Shown here: positions 25,600 to 34,489 of the stretch, in pieces
Position numbering within the stretch: the stretch's first letter is position 1
Layout: each line of letters opens with the position of its first letter
Assembly: GCF_041008525.1 (NCBI RefSeq)
Contig: NZ_JBFLUG010000014.1
Coordinates: forward strand, 1 to 64,000
Source of the DNA: Parafrankia sp041008525
Lineage (GTDB): Bacteria; Actinomycetota; Actinomycetes; Frankiales; Frankiaceae
Direction: 5' to 3'
DNA length: 64,000 nt
Notes under the pieces: model-generated
What the model saw: the letters and a program-made list of their open reading frames with translations, nothing else
What the model was told of the DNA's origin: nothing
Database searches by the model: none
Program-made: the position numbers and the translations under genes

Positions 25600-27555
25600 C
25601 TACCAGATGCGGACGCGGTCGGACGGGTCCAGCCACAGACCGTCGCCAGGGGCGGTGCCGAAGACGTCGTGGAACTCGTCGAGGTTGCGCACGATGTTGG
25701 CGCGCAGCTCCGGCGGGCTGTGCGGGTCGGTGGTGAGGAACTGGCGCTCGAGTTCGAGCCGGCGCTTGGTACGCCACACGTAGGCCCAGTTCATGAACAG
25801 CCGCCGCCGGTCATCCCGGGACGCCTCGCCGCCCTGGGAGATGACGTACGCCGTGTGCGCGATCGTCAGGCCGCCGAGATCACCGATGTTCTCGCCGACG
25901 GTGAGTGCACCGTTGACCTTCTCGCCCGGGAGGTTGCGCGGTTCGAGCGCGTTGTACTGCTCGACAAGGGTCTTCGACTTGACCTCGAACGCGGCCTTGT
26001 CGGCGGGGGTCCACCAGTCGTTGAGATTGCCCGCGCCGTCGTACTGCGCGCCCTGGTCGTCGAAGCCGTGGCCGACCTCGTGGCCGATCACCGCGCCGAT
26101 ACCGCCGTAGTTCTCGGCCGGATGGGCGTCGGGGCTGAAGAACGGCTTCTGCAGGATGCCGGCTGGGAAGCAGATCTCGTTGGTGCCGGGGTTGTAGTAG
26201 GCGTTCACGGTCTGCGGCAGCATGAACCACTCGTCGCGGTCGACCGGAGCGCCGATCTTGGCGAGCTGCCGGTCGGTCTCGAACGCGGCAGCCGCCTGGG
26301 TGTTGCCGATCAGGTCGCCGGCGCGGACCTTCAGGCCCGAGTAGTCCCGGAACCGGTCGGGGTAGCCGATCTTCGGTCGGAACGTCTCGAGCTTCTCGTA
26401 GGCCCGCTGCTTGGTCTCCTCCGTCATCCAGTCGAGACGGGAGATCGACGCGCGATAGGCCGCGAGCAGGTTCGCGACGAGGTCGTCCATCTGTGCCTTG
26501 GCGCGGGGCGGGAAGTGGCGGGCGACGTACTCCCGGCCGACGGCCTCACCGATCGCGCCCTCGACGAAGCCGACCGCGCGCTTCCACCGGGCCCGCAGCT
26601 CCGGGGTGCCGCTGAGCGTACGACCGTAGAAGTCGAAGTTCGTCTCGACGAACTCCTCGGGAAGGTAGGGCGCGGCGGCGCGCAGCACGTGGCTCAGCAG
26701 CCAGTCGCGCCACACCTCGATCGGCGTCTCGGTCAGCACGGCTGACAGGTGCTCGAAGTACGACGGCTGGCGTACGCACACCTCGGCCAGGGTCGCCTGC
26801 GTGCCGGTGAGCTGACCACCGAGACCGGTGATGTAGGCGTCCCAGGCGAAGGCCGGGCAGAGTGCCGCCAGCTCCTGGGCTGTCAGCAGGTTGTAGGTCT
26901 TCTGCACGTCACGGGTGTCGGCCCGCTCCCAGTGGCCCTTCGCGAGCAGGGTGTCCAGCGCGAGGATCCGCTGCGCGGCGCCCTCCGGAGCGGGGTGCCC
27001 GGCCAGCCCGAGGATGCGGGTCAGGTAGGCGACGTACTTCTCGCGGATCTCGGCGAACCGGTCGTCGCGGTAGTACGACTCGTCCGGCAGACCGAGTCCG
27101 CCCTGGAGCAGGTGGAACAGGTAGCGGTCGGAGTTGCGGTCATCGGTGTCGACGTAGGAACCGAAGAGCCCACGGCCACCGACCCGCTCGAACTCGCCCA
27201 GGAACACGGCGAGATCACGGATGTCGCCCACGCCCTCCACGGCGTCCAGCAGCGGCTGCACCGGGCCCAGCCCGAGCGCCTGGATCGTCTCGACGTCCAG
27301 GAAGGAGTTGTACAGGTCGGCGATCTTGCGCGCCTCGTCGTCCTGGGCGGCCGGGTCCTGCGCGGCGAGGTCGGTGATGATGTCGCGGACCTGCTGTTCG
27401 GCGGTGTCGGCGAGCTGCACGAACGGGCCCCAGCTCGAGCGGTCGGACGGAATCTCCGCCTCGGCGAGCCACCGGCCGTTCACGTGGCCGAAGAGGTCGT
27501 CCTGCGGTCGTACGTCGAGGTCCATGCCGTCGCGTGCGTCGTCGAGAATGCTCAC
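25600..27555 (-). CDS. zmp1: M13 family zinc metallopeptidase (neprilysin/Zmp1-like)
   Basis: The 651-residue enzyme closely resembles Mycobacterium tuberculosis Zmp1 (M13). The start region RPQDDLFGHVNGRWL and the segment GLPDESYYRD are characteristic, as is NAYYNPGTNEICFPAG. The zinc motif HEVGH is at 492-496 and the third ligand lies in GENIGDLGG. The protein ends in RVRIW like family members. No signal peptide is seen; Zmp1 is exported without a classical signal. The GTG at 27555 is chosen because its N-terminus aligns with family length; an ATG at 27526 is an alternative. It degrades small peptides; the natural substrate is not known here. Confidence 0.95.
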   Translation of the reverse strand: MSILDDARDGMDLDVRPQDDLFGHVNGRWLAEAEIPSDRSSWGPFVQLADTAEQQVRDIITDLAAQDPAAQDDEARKIADLYNSFLDVETIQALGLGPVQPLLDAVEGVGDIRDLAVFLGEFERVGGRGLFGSYVDTDDRNSDRYLFHLLQGGLGLPDESYYRDDRFAEIREKYVAYLTRILGLAGHPAPEGAAQRILALDTLLAKGHWERADTRDVQKTYNLLTAQELAALCPAFAWDAYITGLGGQLTGTQATLAEVCVRQPSYFEHLSAVLTETPIEVWRDWLLSHVLRAAAPYLPEEFVETNFDFYGRTLSGTPELRARWKRAVGFVEGAIGEAVGREYVARHFPPRAKAQMDDLVANLLAAYRASISRLDWMTEETKQRAYEKLETFRPKIGYPDRFRDYSGLKVRAGDLIGNTQAAAAFETDRQLAKIGAPVDRDEWFMLPQTVNAYYNPGTNEICFPAGILQKPFFSPDAHPAENYGGIGAVIGHEVGHGFDDQGAQYDGAGNLNDWWTPADKAAFEVKSKTLVEQYNALEPRNLPGEKVNGALTVGENIGDLGGLTIAHTAYVISQGGEASRDDRRRLFMNWAYVWRTKRRLELERQFLTTDPHSPPELRANIVRNLDEFHDVFGTAPGDGLWLDPSDRVRIW

Positions 27556-27858
27556 AGAACGGAAGTCTCCAATCGATCCGGCGTCGAGGGAAGGATCCGT
27601 CAGGAACCTGTGGACCGACAGTACGTCCCGACCGGCATCCCGGTGCGGGGTCCGCGGCACACCGCGCGCGGCGGCTCGACCGGAGCCTGGCCAGAGCTCC
27701 ACCACACCGCCGTCGGCGACGAGGCCGAACCCGGTGTGTAGCTGCCCCCTGTCCGGACGAGCCGCCCGCCGCTGGGCCGATCCGCCGCGGGGCGATCGCG
27801 GTACGGTCGGTGATCCGCGACGGTCGGCGACGGACAGTCGGCAACGGATGGAGCGATC

Positions 27859-28791
27859 ATGCGCATCGGCATCACCCTGTCGGACGGCGGCGGACCGGAC
27901 GCGCTCACGCGCCTGCGCGACGACATCGCCCGGGCTGCCGACGACGGGCTCCACTCGGCATGGCTGTCGAACATCTTCGGCCTGGACGCGCTCACCGCCC
28001 TCGCCGTCGCCGGCAGCCCGCTTCCCGGCGGGCGGGACACCGGCATCGAGGTGGGGTCGGCGGTCGTGCCGACCTACCCCCGCCATCCGGTCGCGCTCGC
28101 CCAGCAGGCGCTGACGACGGCCCTCGCCGTCGGCGGGCGGTTCACACTGGGCATCGGCCTGTCCCACCGGGTGGTCATCGAGGACATGCTCGGCTACAGC
28201 TTCGACCGGCCGCTACGGCATCTCTCCGACTATCTGGACGTCCTGCTGCCGTTGCTCGACGGTGATCCGGTCGACGTCCGGCGGGAGACGGTGCGGGCCG
28301 CGGCCGCCCTGGGCACCCCGCGGTTGGGAAGGCTCCCGGTGCTGGTCGCGGCCCTTGGCCCGAAGATGCTCGAGCTGGCCGGCGCGCGGGTCGACGGCAC
28401 CGTGCTGTGGATGACCGGTCCGCGCACGATCGGTGAGTACATCGTCCCCACGATCCAGGCCGCGGCGTCGGCCGCCGCCCGCCCGCCCGCGCGGGTGGTC
28501 GCGATGTTGCCCGTGGCGGTCACCGACGAACCGGACGCCGCCCGCGAACGGGCCGCCCGCGAGTTCAGGATGTACGGCGGGCTCCCGTCCTATCGGGCGA
28601 TGCTGGACCGGGAAGGGGCGGCGGGGCCGGCGGACGTCGCGCTGATCGGCAGCGAGGAGTCGGTGCGGGACCGGATCGCCGAGCTCGCCGGTGCCGGTGT
28701 CACCGACTTCGTCGCCGCCGAGTTCTCCGCGCCGGACGCGGCCCGCACCCGAGCCCTGCTACGGGAGCTGGCCCCGGCCCGGCTGGTCTGA
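27859..28791 (+). CDS. LLM-class (luciferase-like) F420-dependent-type oxidoreductase
   Basis: The 310-residue protein is a TIM-barrel of the bacterial luciferase-like family. It shows the N-terminal strand RIGITLSDGGG, WLSNIFGLDALTALAVAG, a barrel strand VGSAVVPTYPRHPVALAQQA, and the GRFTLGIGLSH motif. In Actinobacteria this subclass commonly uses coenzyme F420. The cofactor is inferred from family. It runs toward a hairpin shared with the cold-shock gene. No other catabolic partners adjoin it. Confidence 0.9.
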   Translation: MRIGITLSDGGGPDALTRLRDDIARAADDGLHSAWLSNIFGLDALTALAVAGSPLPGGRDTGIEVGSAVVPTYPRHPVALAQQALTTALAVGGRFTLGIGLSHRVVIEDMLGYSFDRPLRHLSDYLDVLLPLLDGDPVDVRRETVRAAAALGTPRLGRLPVLVAALGPKMLELAGARVDGTVLWMTGPRTIGEYIVPTIQAAASAAARPPARVVAMLPVAVTDEPDAARERAAREFRMYGGLPSYRAMLDREGAAGPADVALIGSEESVRDRIAELAGAGVTDFVAAEFSAPDAARTRALLRELAPARLV

Positions 28792-28869
28792 CCGGGCGGG
28801 CGCCGCCGGCGGACGGGCGCTGCCGGCACAGGCGCTGCCGGCAAAGCACGAGTGCTGCTGGCAAAAGAG

Positions 28870-28902
28870 AACAGCGCGCGGCCGCCTCGGTCGCGCGCTG
28901 TT
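28870..28902. terminator. Strong bidirectional hairpin terminator
   Basis: AACAGCGCGCG (28870-28880) and CGCGCGCTGTT (28892-28902) form a perfect 11-base stem with an 11-base loop between the convergent LLM and cold-shock genes. The stem ends in AA/TT on either side, giving short A/T runs in both directions. Confidence 0.75.
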
Positions 28903-28924
28903 CGGGGTAGGGCGGGGTGCCGTG

Positions 28925-29128
28925 TCAGACCGGCTGGACGTTGTCCGCCTGCGGGCCCTTCTGGCCCTGCACGATCTCGAACTGGACGCTCTGCCCCTCG
29001 TCAAGCGACTTGTAGCCGTCCGCGATGATCGCCGAGAAGTGCACGAACACATCCGGACCGCCGCCGTCTACGGAGATGAACCCGAAGCCCTTCTCCGCGT
29101 TGAACCACTTGACCGTACCCTGAGCCAC
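28925..29128 (-). CDS. Cold-shock protein (CspA family)
   Basis: The 67-residue protein is a typical single OB-fold cold-shock protein: AQGTVKWFNAEKGFGFI with RNP1 (KGFGFI), DVFVHFSAI with RNP2 (VFVHF), and the C-terminal KGPQADNVQPV. It binds single-stranded RNA/DNA and acts as an RNA chaperone. The GTG at 29128 follows GGGAGAA. A longer frame exists upstream but is not conserved. The upstream region is long, as is usual for cold-shock leader RNAs. Confidence 0.96.
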   Translation of the reverse strand: MAQGTVKWFNAEKGFGFISVDGGGPDVFVHFSAIIADGYKSLDEGQSVQFEIVQGQKGPQADNVQPV

Positions 29129-30166
29129 CAGTGTTCTCCCTGCTGCTTTCCCGGTAGACGTCTCTCGTCTCCCGGCCTCGCACCGGTCGCGGATGGCCCC
29201 GCGCCCAGCCGTTCCGGTTCGACGATGCATGACGCTCACACAACGGAGAACAGGTAACGCCTCGACTCTACCGGCTGAGGGCCCGCTCCGGGGGGTCAGT
29301 CCAGGATGGCCGGGCGGTTGACAAGTGACGTCACCGTCCTCGGTGCCCGACGGCCCCGGAGCGCCCCGGTACCCGCGGCAGCCGAGAGGAGTCACCGTAC
29401 GGCTGCGATACGCACCGACGTGGATCGGCTCACGTTACCGCTGAGGATGCCGGTGGCCGGCCGGGGACACGGGCAGCTCGCCGACACGGACATACCGCGT
29501 GAGCGGACCTGACCATCGAATCCCGGCCTTGTCGCCATATGTTCTCAGTCCCTTCCCTGACCGCTGGTCGGCCCCTTTCCGGACAGCCGCGGCGGCGCAC
29601 CGGGCGGGATGGCTTCCGGGAGGATGGTGGTTCGCGCCGGGGTCAGGGCAAAGAACCACGGGAGACCGGTGCGACTGATTCTGGTACCGGTGCGACTGAT
29701 TCTGGTAACGGACGTCGCCGCGGCAGTTCGAATGCGATGCGGTGCGGCCGCCACACAACGACCGGGCCGGGGTGATTCAACCTGCCGGGCCATCTGCCGA
29801 ACGTGCGTCCGGTGCGCTCCGCCGGGGCCCGGCCGCCGGCTCGCCTCGTCTGGCCGAAGGGAATCGCGCCGGACCAGGCTCGGGCCGGCCAGAGTGCGGC
29901 GGCCGCGCGGCCCCCCGGGCACCGCTCGAGCGCTGAGGCGCAGGGACGATGTGCCGCCGATCCCTGCGGCCGGGTGGCCGGCCGGGCGGGCGGGCCCGTG
30001 GTTGGCCGTTGTGGCCCGAGCTGTGCCTCCCTACGCCAGGCGGCGGCTCGTTCCCGCGAATTGTCGGCGTCCTGCTTTGGGCTGAAAAATACTGTGCTTC
30101 CAGGGTGGTCGGCGTACCACCAAACATGCGACTATATAGTGACCTAAGCCGGGGGGCAGGTCCACT
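29129..30166. other. Gene-free region of about 1 kb
   Basis: Between the divergent cold-shock and PH-domain genes there is no recognisable gene. All frames on both strands give Arg/Pro/Gly-rich shadows. It holds the 21-base tandem duplication at 29665-29706 and a candidate promoter at 30135-30140 (TATAGT, near an ACTATATAGT palindrome) for the PH-domain gene. No tRNA-like or riboswitch-like structure was recognised by eye. Confidence 0.5.
29665..29706. repeat. Perfect tandem duplication of a 21-base unit
   Basis: ACCGGTGCGACTGATTCTGGT occurs twice head-to-tail in the gene-free region. No function is evident. Confidence 0.9.
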
Positions 30167-30679
30167 ATGTACAATTCCGGATATCTGGCCGCGAACGAGC
30201 AGACCGTCGTCCAGATTCGACTGCACTGGGTGGTACTTGCCCGGGTGGTTCTCGAGACCGCGGCGGCCCTCGTCGGCGTCGTGGCGATCGCCGTCTATTC
30301 CGCGGGTCGTGACGTGAACGTGCGAGTCGTGGTCACACTTCTCTGGTGGGTGGCGCTGGCCGCTGTCGTGCGGCTGCTGTGGCGTCTGCTCGACTGGCAC
30401 CGCACCTGCCTGCTGATCACCACGTCGCGGCTGATCAAGGTGTCCGGCATCATCTCCACGAGAGTCCAGAGCATCCCGCTGAGCAAGATCACGGATCTCT
30501 CGTACAACCTGGACCCCAACGGTCGGGTCCTCGGTTACGGCGCATTCGAGCTGGAGACCGAAGGAGACCACACGAGTGACCTTGAGAAGCTCCAGCACGT
30601 GCCGCACCCGGACCGGTTCTACCTGCTGCTCTGCGACAGCATCTTCGGTGGTTCCCCTGAACCGGCCGTGGACGATTAG
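30167..30679 (+). CDS. PH domain-containing membrane protein (bacterial bPH_2 type)
   Basis: The 170-residue protein has two transmembrane helices (about residues 22-45 and 52-72) followed by a bPH_2 domain: CLLITTSRLIKVSGIISTRVQSIPLSKITDLSY and GYGAFELETEGD. Family members anchor at the inner membrane; function is poorly defined. The ATG at 30167 follows GGGGGCAGG. It ends in an acidic tail. Confidence 0.85.
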   Translation: MYNSGYLAANEQTVVQIRLHWVVLARVVLETAAALVGVVAIAVYSAGRDVNVRVVVTLLWWVALAAVVRLLWRLLDWHRTCLLITTSRLIKVSGIISTRVQSIPLSKITDLSYNLDPNGRVLGYGAFELETEGDHTSDLEKLQHVPHPDRFYLLLCDSIFGGSPEPAVDD

Positions 30680-30907
30680 CCGCGGCGACACTCAAGGGCC
30701 TGGGCCTGGGCCTGGATCGCGTCTGCGTCTGGTGTCGGGGGCGGTGCGTACGGCGTAGCCTCGCACCGTGATCCCCATGTGCCCGTTTTGGCTGTTGGCA
30801 GCCCTGCCCACGGATCCGGCCGTCCAACCGGGCGCTGCGGCGAAGCCTGCGGGTCCCGCGCCGCGGGGGAGCGCCACGCCCGCCTGCCTGCCCGGTGGCG
30901 GGCGGTC

Positions 30908-31822
30908 ATGACCGGGCACAAGCCCGACTTCGCGGACCTGCTGACGCTGGATTCCGTGGACCGGGACATCTTCCGCGGCCTGTGCCATGCCGGTGCGCCG
31001 ATGCGTGCCTTCGGCGGGCAGGTCGCGGCACAGGCCCAGGTGGCCGCGGGCCGCACCGTGGATCCGGACCGGCGGGTGCACTCGCTGCACGGCTACTTTC
31101 TCCGCCCCGGCCGCACCGACAGCCCGATCGTGTACCTCGTCGAACGTATCCGTGACGGCCGGTCGTTCACCACGCGCCGCGTCAGCGCCGTGCAGAACGG
31201 AGAGACCATCTTCTCGATGTCGGCCTCGTTCCAGCTGCCGCGCGACGCCGAGGAGACACACCAGCTCCGCGCCCCGGACGTGACCGGACCGGAGAATCTG
31301 CCCCGCTGGTGGGAACCGATCGACGAAGCCCCCGAGTTCCGGCCGTTCCTGCTGATCGACATCCGTTCACCGAGAAGCCTCGGCGGGCGGACCGGGCGCG
31401 CCGAGGGCTCGCGGGCCACCGATGGGACCGGGCGGGCAACGGGCTCGCCGGAAGTGGAGCCCGCGGCACCGGAGCCGACGTCGGGTGACGGGATGCCGCG
31501 GCAGAGCGTCTGGGTACGGGTCGACCAGACGCTGCCGGACGATCCGCTGCTGCACGTGTGCGCGCTGACCTACCTGTCGGATCTGACCCTGTCGAGCACC
31601 GCGTATCTGCCCTACGCGGGGCTGCCGGGGCGGCTCGACATCGTCTCCCTCGACCACGCGATGTGGTTCCACCGGCCGTTCCGCGCGGACGACTGGTTGC
31701 TGTTCGCCCAGGACAGCCCGAGTGCGGGCGGCGGGCGGGGGCTGTCCCGCGGCGTGTTCTTCAACCAGGACGGTCAGGCCGTCGCCTCCGCCATCCAGGA
31801 AGCCGGCCTGTTCCGCCGCTGA
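30908..31822 (+). CDS. tesB: Acyl-CoA thioesterase II (TesB family)
   Basis: The 304-residue enzyme has a tandem hot-dog fold. The first domain starts at FADLLTLDSVDRDIFRGLC and has FGGQVAAQAQVAAG and VHSLHGYFLRPG. The second contains DDPLLHVCALTYLSDLTLSST and DHAMWFHRPFRADDWLLF with the conserved Asp. These motifs are characteristic of TesB, which hydrolyses medium- and long-chain acyl-CoA. A Gly/Ser/Pro-rich insertion lies between the domains. The ATG at 30908 is chosen by the family start; the ribosome binding site is weak, and a longer open frame from 30779 has no family similarity. Confidence 0.93.
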   Translation: MTGHKPDFADLLTLDSVDRDIFRGLCHAGAPMRAFGGQVAAQAQVAAGRTVDPDRRVHSLHGYFLRPGRTDSPIVYLVERIRDGRSFTTRRVSAVQNGETIFSMSASFQLPRDAEETHQLRAPDVTGPENLPRWWEPIDEAPEFRPFLLIDIRSPRSLGGRTGRAEGSRATDGTGRATGSPEVEPAAPEPTSGDGMPRQSVWVRVDQTLPDDPLLHVCALTYLSDLTLSSTAYLPYAGLPGRLDIVSLDHAMWFHRPFRADDWLLFAQDSPSAGGGRGLSRGVFFNQDGQAVASAIQEAGLFRR

Positions 31823-31853
31823 GCCCGCCCGGGGTGGCGGCTGGTGGTGATCC

Positions 31854-32720
31854 TTACCGGCCGGGGTTGGCCGCCGTGGCCAGCCAGGTCGCGCCGGGGA
31901 ACCGGACCGCGCCGTTCACCAGATGGCGACGCAGCTCCGCCCGGACGTCGTCGAGCAGCGCCGACCAGCCTTCGGGCCCCAGCCGTGGTTCGAGCTGCTG
32001 CTGCGCCGAGCGACCGGTGGAGGTGCTGAGCACAGTGGCGAGGCGCTCCTCCACGCCGTCGCCGCCAGCGGTGCCGTAGTCACAGCTGAAATCGAAGGGC
32101 CTGATGGTGATGTCGGCCCAGCCGGCGTCGCCGAGCAGGGCGGCGAGCCGGCCGGAGTCGGCGAAGGCGGTGGGGCCGGGTGTGCCCGGTGCCGGATCCG
32201 CGGGCTTCGGATCCAGGCGGTCGGCGAGGACGTCCGAACCGAGCGTGAACATCGGGTTCTCGCTCCGGCCGCGCCAGCAGGCGAACACCAGCCGGCCCCC
32301 CGGTGTCGCGGCCCGGCGGATGTTGGCGAACGCGGCGGTCGGGTCGTCGAAGAACATCACGCCGAAGCGGGAGACCACCCGGTCGAACGACGGGCCGGGG
32401 GCTGCCGCGGCGAGGTCGACGACCTGGGCGTCGCCCACCACCACCGTGGCCTCGGGCACCCGGCGGCGCGCCGCGTCGGCCATCCCCGGCGAGATGTCGA
32501 CGCCGACCGCGCTGGCACCCGCGGCGGCACCGGCGGCCAGCAGGGCACCGGAGCCGCAGCCCACGTCGAGGAGCCGCTGCCCGGGCCCGACCGCTGCGGC
32601 CGTGAGGATCGCCGCGGTCACCGGGGCGAACACCGCGTCGAAGACGGCCTCGTTGGCCACCCAGCCGGCTGCCTTGTCGGCCCAGTCCTGCCGCATTCCC
32701 TCGTTCCCGGCGGGCCTCAC
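31854..32720 (-). CDS. Class I SAM-dependent methyltransferase
   Basis: The 288-residue protein has SAM motif I (LLDVGCGSGALLAAG), motif II (ASAVGVDISPGMADAAR) and the following VVVGDAQVVDL and RFGVMFFDDPTAAFANI. It is of the UbiE/Methyltransf_11 kind. The GTG at 32720 overlaps the TetR stop as GTGA; an ATG at 32696 is an alternative start. It is cotranscribed with the TetR regulator. The acceptor substrate is unknown. Confidence 0.9.
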   Translation of the reverse strand: MRPAGNEGMRQDWADKAAGWVANEAVFDAVFAPVTAAILTAAAVGPGQRLLDVGCGSGALLAAGAAAGASAVGVDISPGMADAARRRVPEATVVVGDAQVVDLAAAAPGPSFDRVVSRFGVMFFDDPTAAFANIRRAATPGGRLVFACWRGRSENPMFTLGSDVLADRLDPKPADPAPGTPGPTAFADSGRLAALLGDAGWADITIRPFDFSCDYGTAGGDGVEERLATVLSTSTGRSAQQQLEPRLGPEGWSALLDDVRAELRRHLVNGAVRFPGATWLATAANPGR

Positions 32721-33391
32721 GGCGCGCTCAGTGGCTGGGTCGCCGGTCGTCCGGGCGTCTGCCCGGCGGGTGGGTACTCGCGGTCGAGCTGGCTGGCGGG
32801 TGACGCCGGCAGCGCCTCGCTGACCAGAGAGTGCGCGATCGGCCGCGCGTAGTCGTAGGACGCGAGCTCGCCGATCGAGGTGCTCAGCGCGGCTGCGCCC
32901 TCGAACAGGACGAACAGCTGGTGGCCCAGGGTCTCGGGGTCGACAGCGCCGGCCTGCGCCGCGGTGTCGACGAGCTGGCGCAGAAATCCCTCCTTGTGCG
33001 CGTGTATCACCGCACTCCCCGGATGCCGCGGATCCGTGATCTCGACGGCGGCGTTGTGGATCGGGCAGCCCCGCACGGCCACTGCCGAGGAGGGGCGGCC
33101 GAAGAGAGCCAGCAGGCGTTCGCCGGGGGCCAGATCGGTGCGGCGCAGGTACTGCTCGTTGGTCGGGGCGTGCTCGCTCATCCAGGTCAGGTAGGCCGCG
33201 ACGAGATCGTCCTTGCTGCCGAACAGCTGGTACAGCGTGCGCTTGGAAACCCCGGCAACCTCGGCGAGCTGCTCCACACCGGTCGTGTGGATGCCCTGCC
33301 GGTAGAACAGGGTGCACGCCGTGGCCAGGATGCGCTCCCGGGGACCGCGGCTGTCGGCGGGCGCTCCGGCTGCCGCTCTATGGATCGTCAC
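32717..33391 (-). CDS. TetR family transcriptional regulator
   Basis: The 224-residue regulator has the TetR domain at residues about 18-65 (TTGVEQLAEVAGVSKRTLYQLFGSKDDLVAAYL) and a C-terminal TetR_C domain with GCPIHNAAVEITDPRHPG, a common subfamily signature. It is divergent from the alpha/beta hydrolase gene; three ACCGATCGGT-type sites lie between them. It is translationally coupled to the methyltransferase. Confidence 0.93.
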   Translation of the reverse strand: MTIHRAAAGAPADSRGPRERILATACTLFYRQGIHTTGVEQLAEVAGVSKRTLYQLFGSKDDLVAAYLTWMSEHAPTNEQYLRRTDLAPGERLLALFGRPSSAVAVRGCPIHNAAVEITDPRHPGSAVIHAHKEGFLRQLVDTAAQAGAVDPETLGHQLFVLFEGAAALSTSIGELASYDYARPIAHSLVSEALPASPASQLDREYPPAGQTPGRPATQPLSAP

Positions 33392-33401
33392 CCCGTCAGG
33401 G

Positions 33402-33530
33402 TAACGATCGGTATCTGTGCTGGCAAAGTGGACGCATACCTTCCCCTTCGGGTGTGGCGGGCGTCACGTCGCCGTTGGGTACCGATCGGTTTTCTAGTCC
33501 ACTAGTGTCTGTGCGGTACCGATCGGTACC
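33402..33530. promoter_or_regulatory. Three copies of an ACCGATCGGT palindrome, likely TetR operators
   Basis: The divergent intergenic region has TAACGATCGGTA (33402-33413), ACCGATCGGT (33481-33490) and the perfect 16-base palindrome GGTACCGATCGGTACC (33515-33530). Such repeated palindromes flanking a divergent TetR gene are typical autoregulatory operators. The last one is 21 bases before the hydrolase GTG. Confidence 0.75.
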
Positions 33531-33551
33531 CGATCTGACCAAGGAGAAGTC

Positions 33552-34415
33552 GTGGCCGACGTTCTGACCCATGTGACCGCTCCCACCCGCTATCTCGAGG
33601 TAAATGGAATCCGTTACGCCTACCGCCGGTTCGGTGCGGGTGGGGGTACGCCCCTGCTTTTCCTGCAGCACTTCCGCGGCGGGCTGGACCACTGGGACCC
33701 GGCGGTGACCGACGGGCTGGCCGCGAACCGCGAGGTGATCCTCTTCAACAACGCGGGCGTCGCCAGTTCGTCCGGAGAGACCCCCGAGACGTTCGCCGCG
33801 ATGGCGGACCGCGCCGCCGGGTTCGTCGGCGCGCTGGGTCTGGAACAGGTCGACGTGCTGGGGCTCTCGATGGGTGGGGCGGTCGCGCAGGAGCTCGCGC
33901 TGCGGAACCCGCAGCTCGTCCGGCGGCTGATCATCGCCGGGTTCCGGCCCCGGGCGGGCGAGGTCGAGGGAACCGCCCCCGACATGATCGACGTCGCGAC
34001 CCGCCACGAGGTGCCGACCCTCGAGGACTTCCTCTACCTCTTCTTCGAGCCGTCCGAAACAAGCCAGGCCGCTGGCCGGGCGTTCTGGGAGAGGCGCCAC
34101 GCGCGCACCGTCGACGTCGACCCGCCGACATCCCGGCAGACCATGCTGGCGCAGCTCGCCGCGGCGGGTGAGTGGGCGGAGCCGCACGGTGAAAGGTACT
34201 CGGAGCTCGCCCGGATCACGGCGCCGACCCTGGTCGTCAACGGCCGGCGCGACATCATGATTCCGACCGTGAACTCCTACGTTCTGGCTCAGCACATTCC
34301 CGGCGCGCAGCTGGTCATCTACCCGGACTCCGGCCACGGATCAATCTTCCAGTACCCCGAGCTCTTCGTCAGCCAGGCAGCGCGCTTCCTCGACGCGGAG
34401 CGCCCCTTCGGCTGA
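33552..34415 (+). CDS. Alpha/beta hydrolase fold protein
   Basis: The 287-residue enzyme has the nucleophile elbow GLSMGGAVA (Ser106), an oxyanion-hole region FLQHFRGGLDHWD, the acid in NGRRDIMIP and the histidine in DSGHGSIFQ. The set matches the alpha/beta hydrolase catalytic triad. AAGGAG precedes the GTG start. It is under the divergent TetR operators and is followed 74 bases later by a DUF-type gene in the same direction. Ester, lactone or haloalkane substrates are possible. Confidence 0.92.
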   Translation: MADVLTHVTAPTRYLEVNGIRYAYRRFGAGGGTPLLFLQHFRGGLDHWDPAVTDGLAANREVILFNNAGVASSSGETPETFAAMADRAAGFVGALGLEQVDVLGLSMGGAVAQELALRNPQLVRRLIIAGFRPRAGEVEGTAPDMIDVATRHEVPTLEDFLYLFFEPSETSQAAGRAFWERRHARTVDVDPPTSRQTMLAQLAAAGEWAEPHGERYSELARITAPTLVVNGRRDIMIPTVNSYVLAQHIPGAQLVIYPDSGHGSIFQYPELFVSQAARFLDAERPFG

Positions 34416-34489
34416 GGGCTCTCCCGCCGGTGAGAACCACGGTCATGCCACCCGGAACGATGACACGACGACGGAGAAAGGCAACTGAA

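Noticed and set aside
29500..29540. Possible tRNA T-loop (ATCGAATCCCGG)
   Set aside because: No matching acceptor stem or anticodon arm could be found around it.
29545..30085. Open frames in the gene-free region 29.1-30.2 kb
   Set aside because: No recognisable domain on either strand; composition fits chance open frames in GC-rich DNA.
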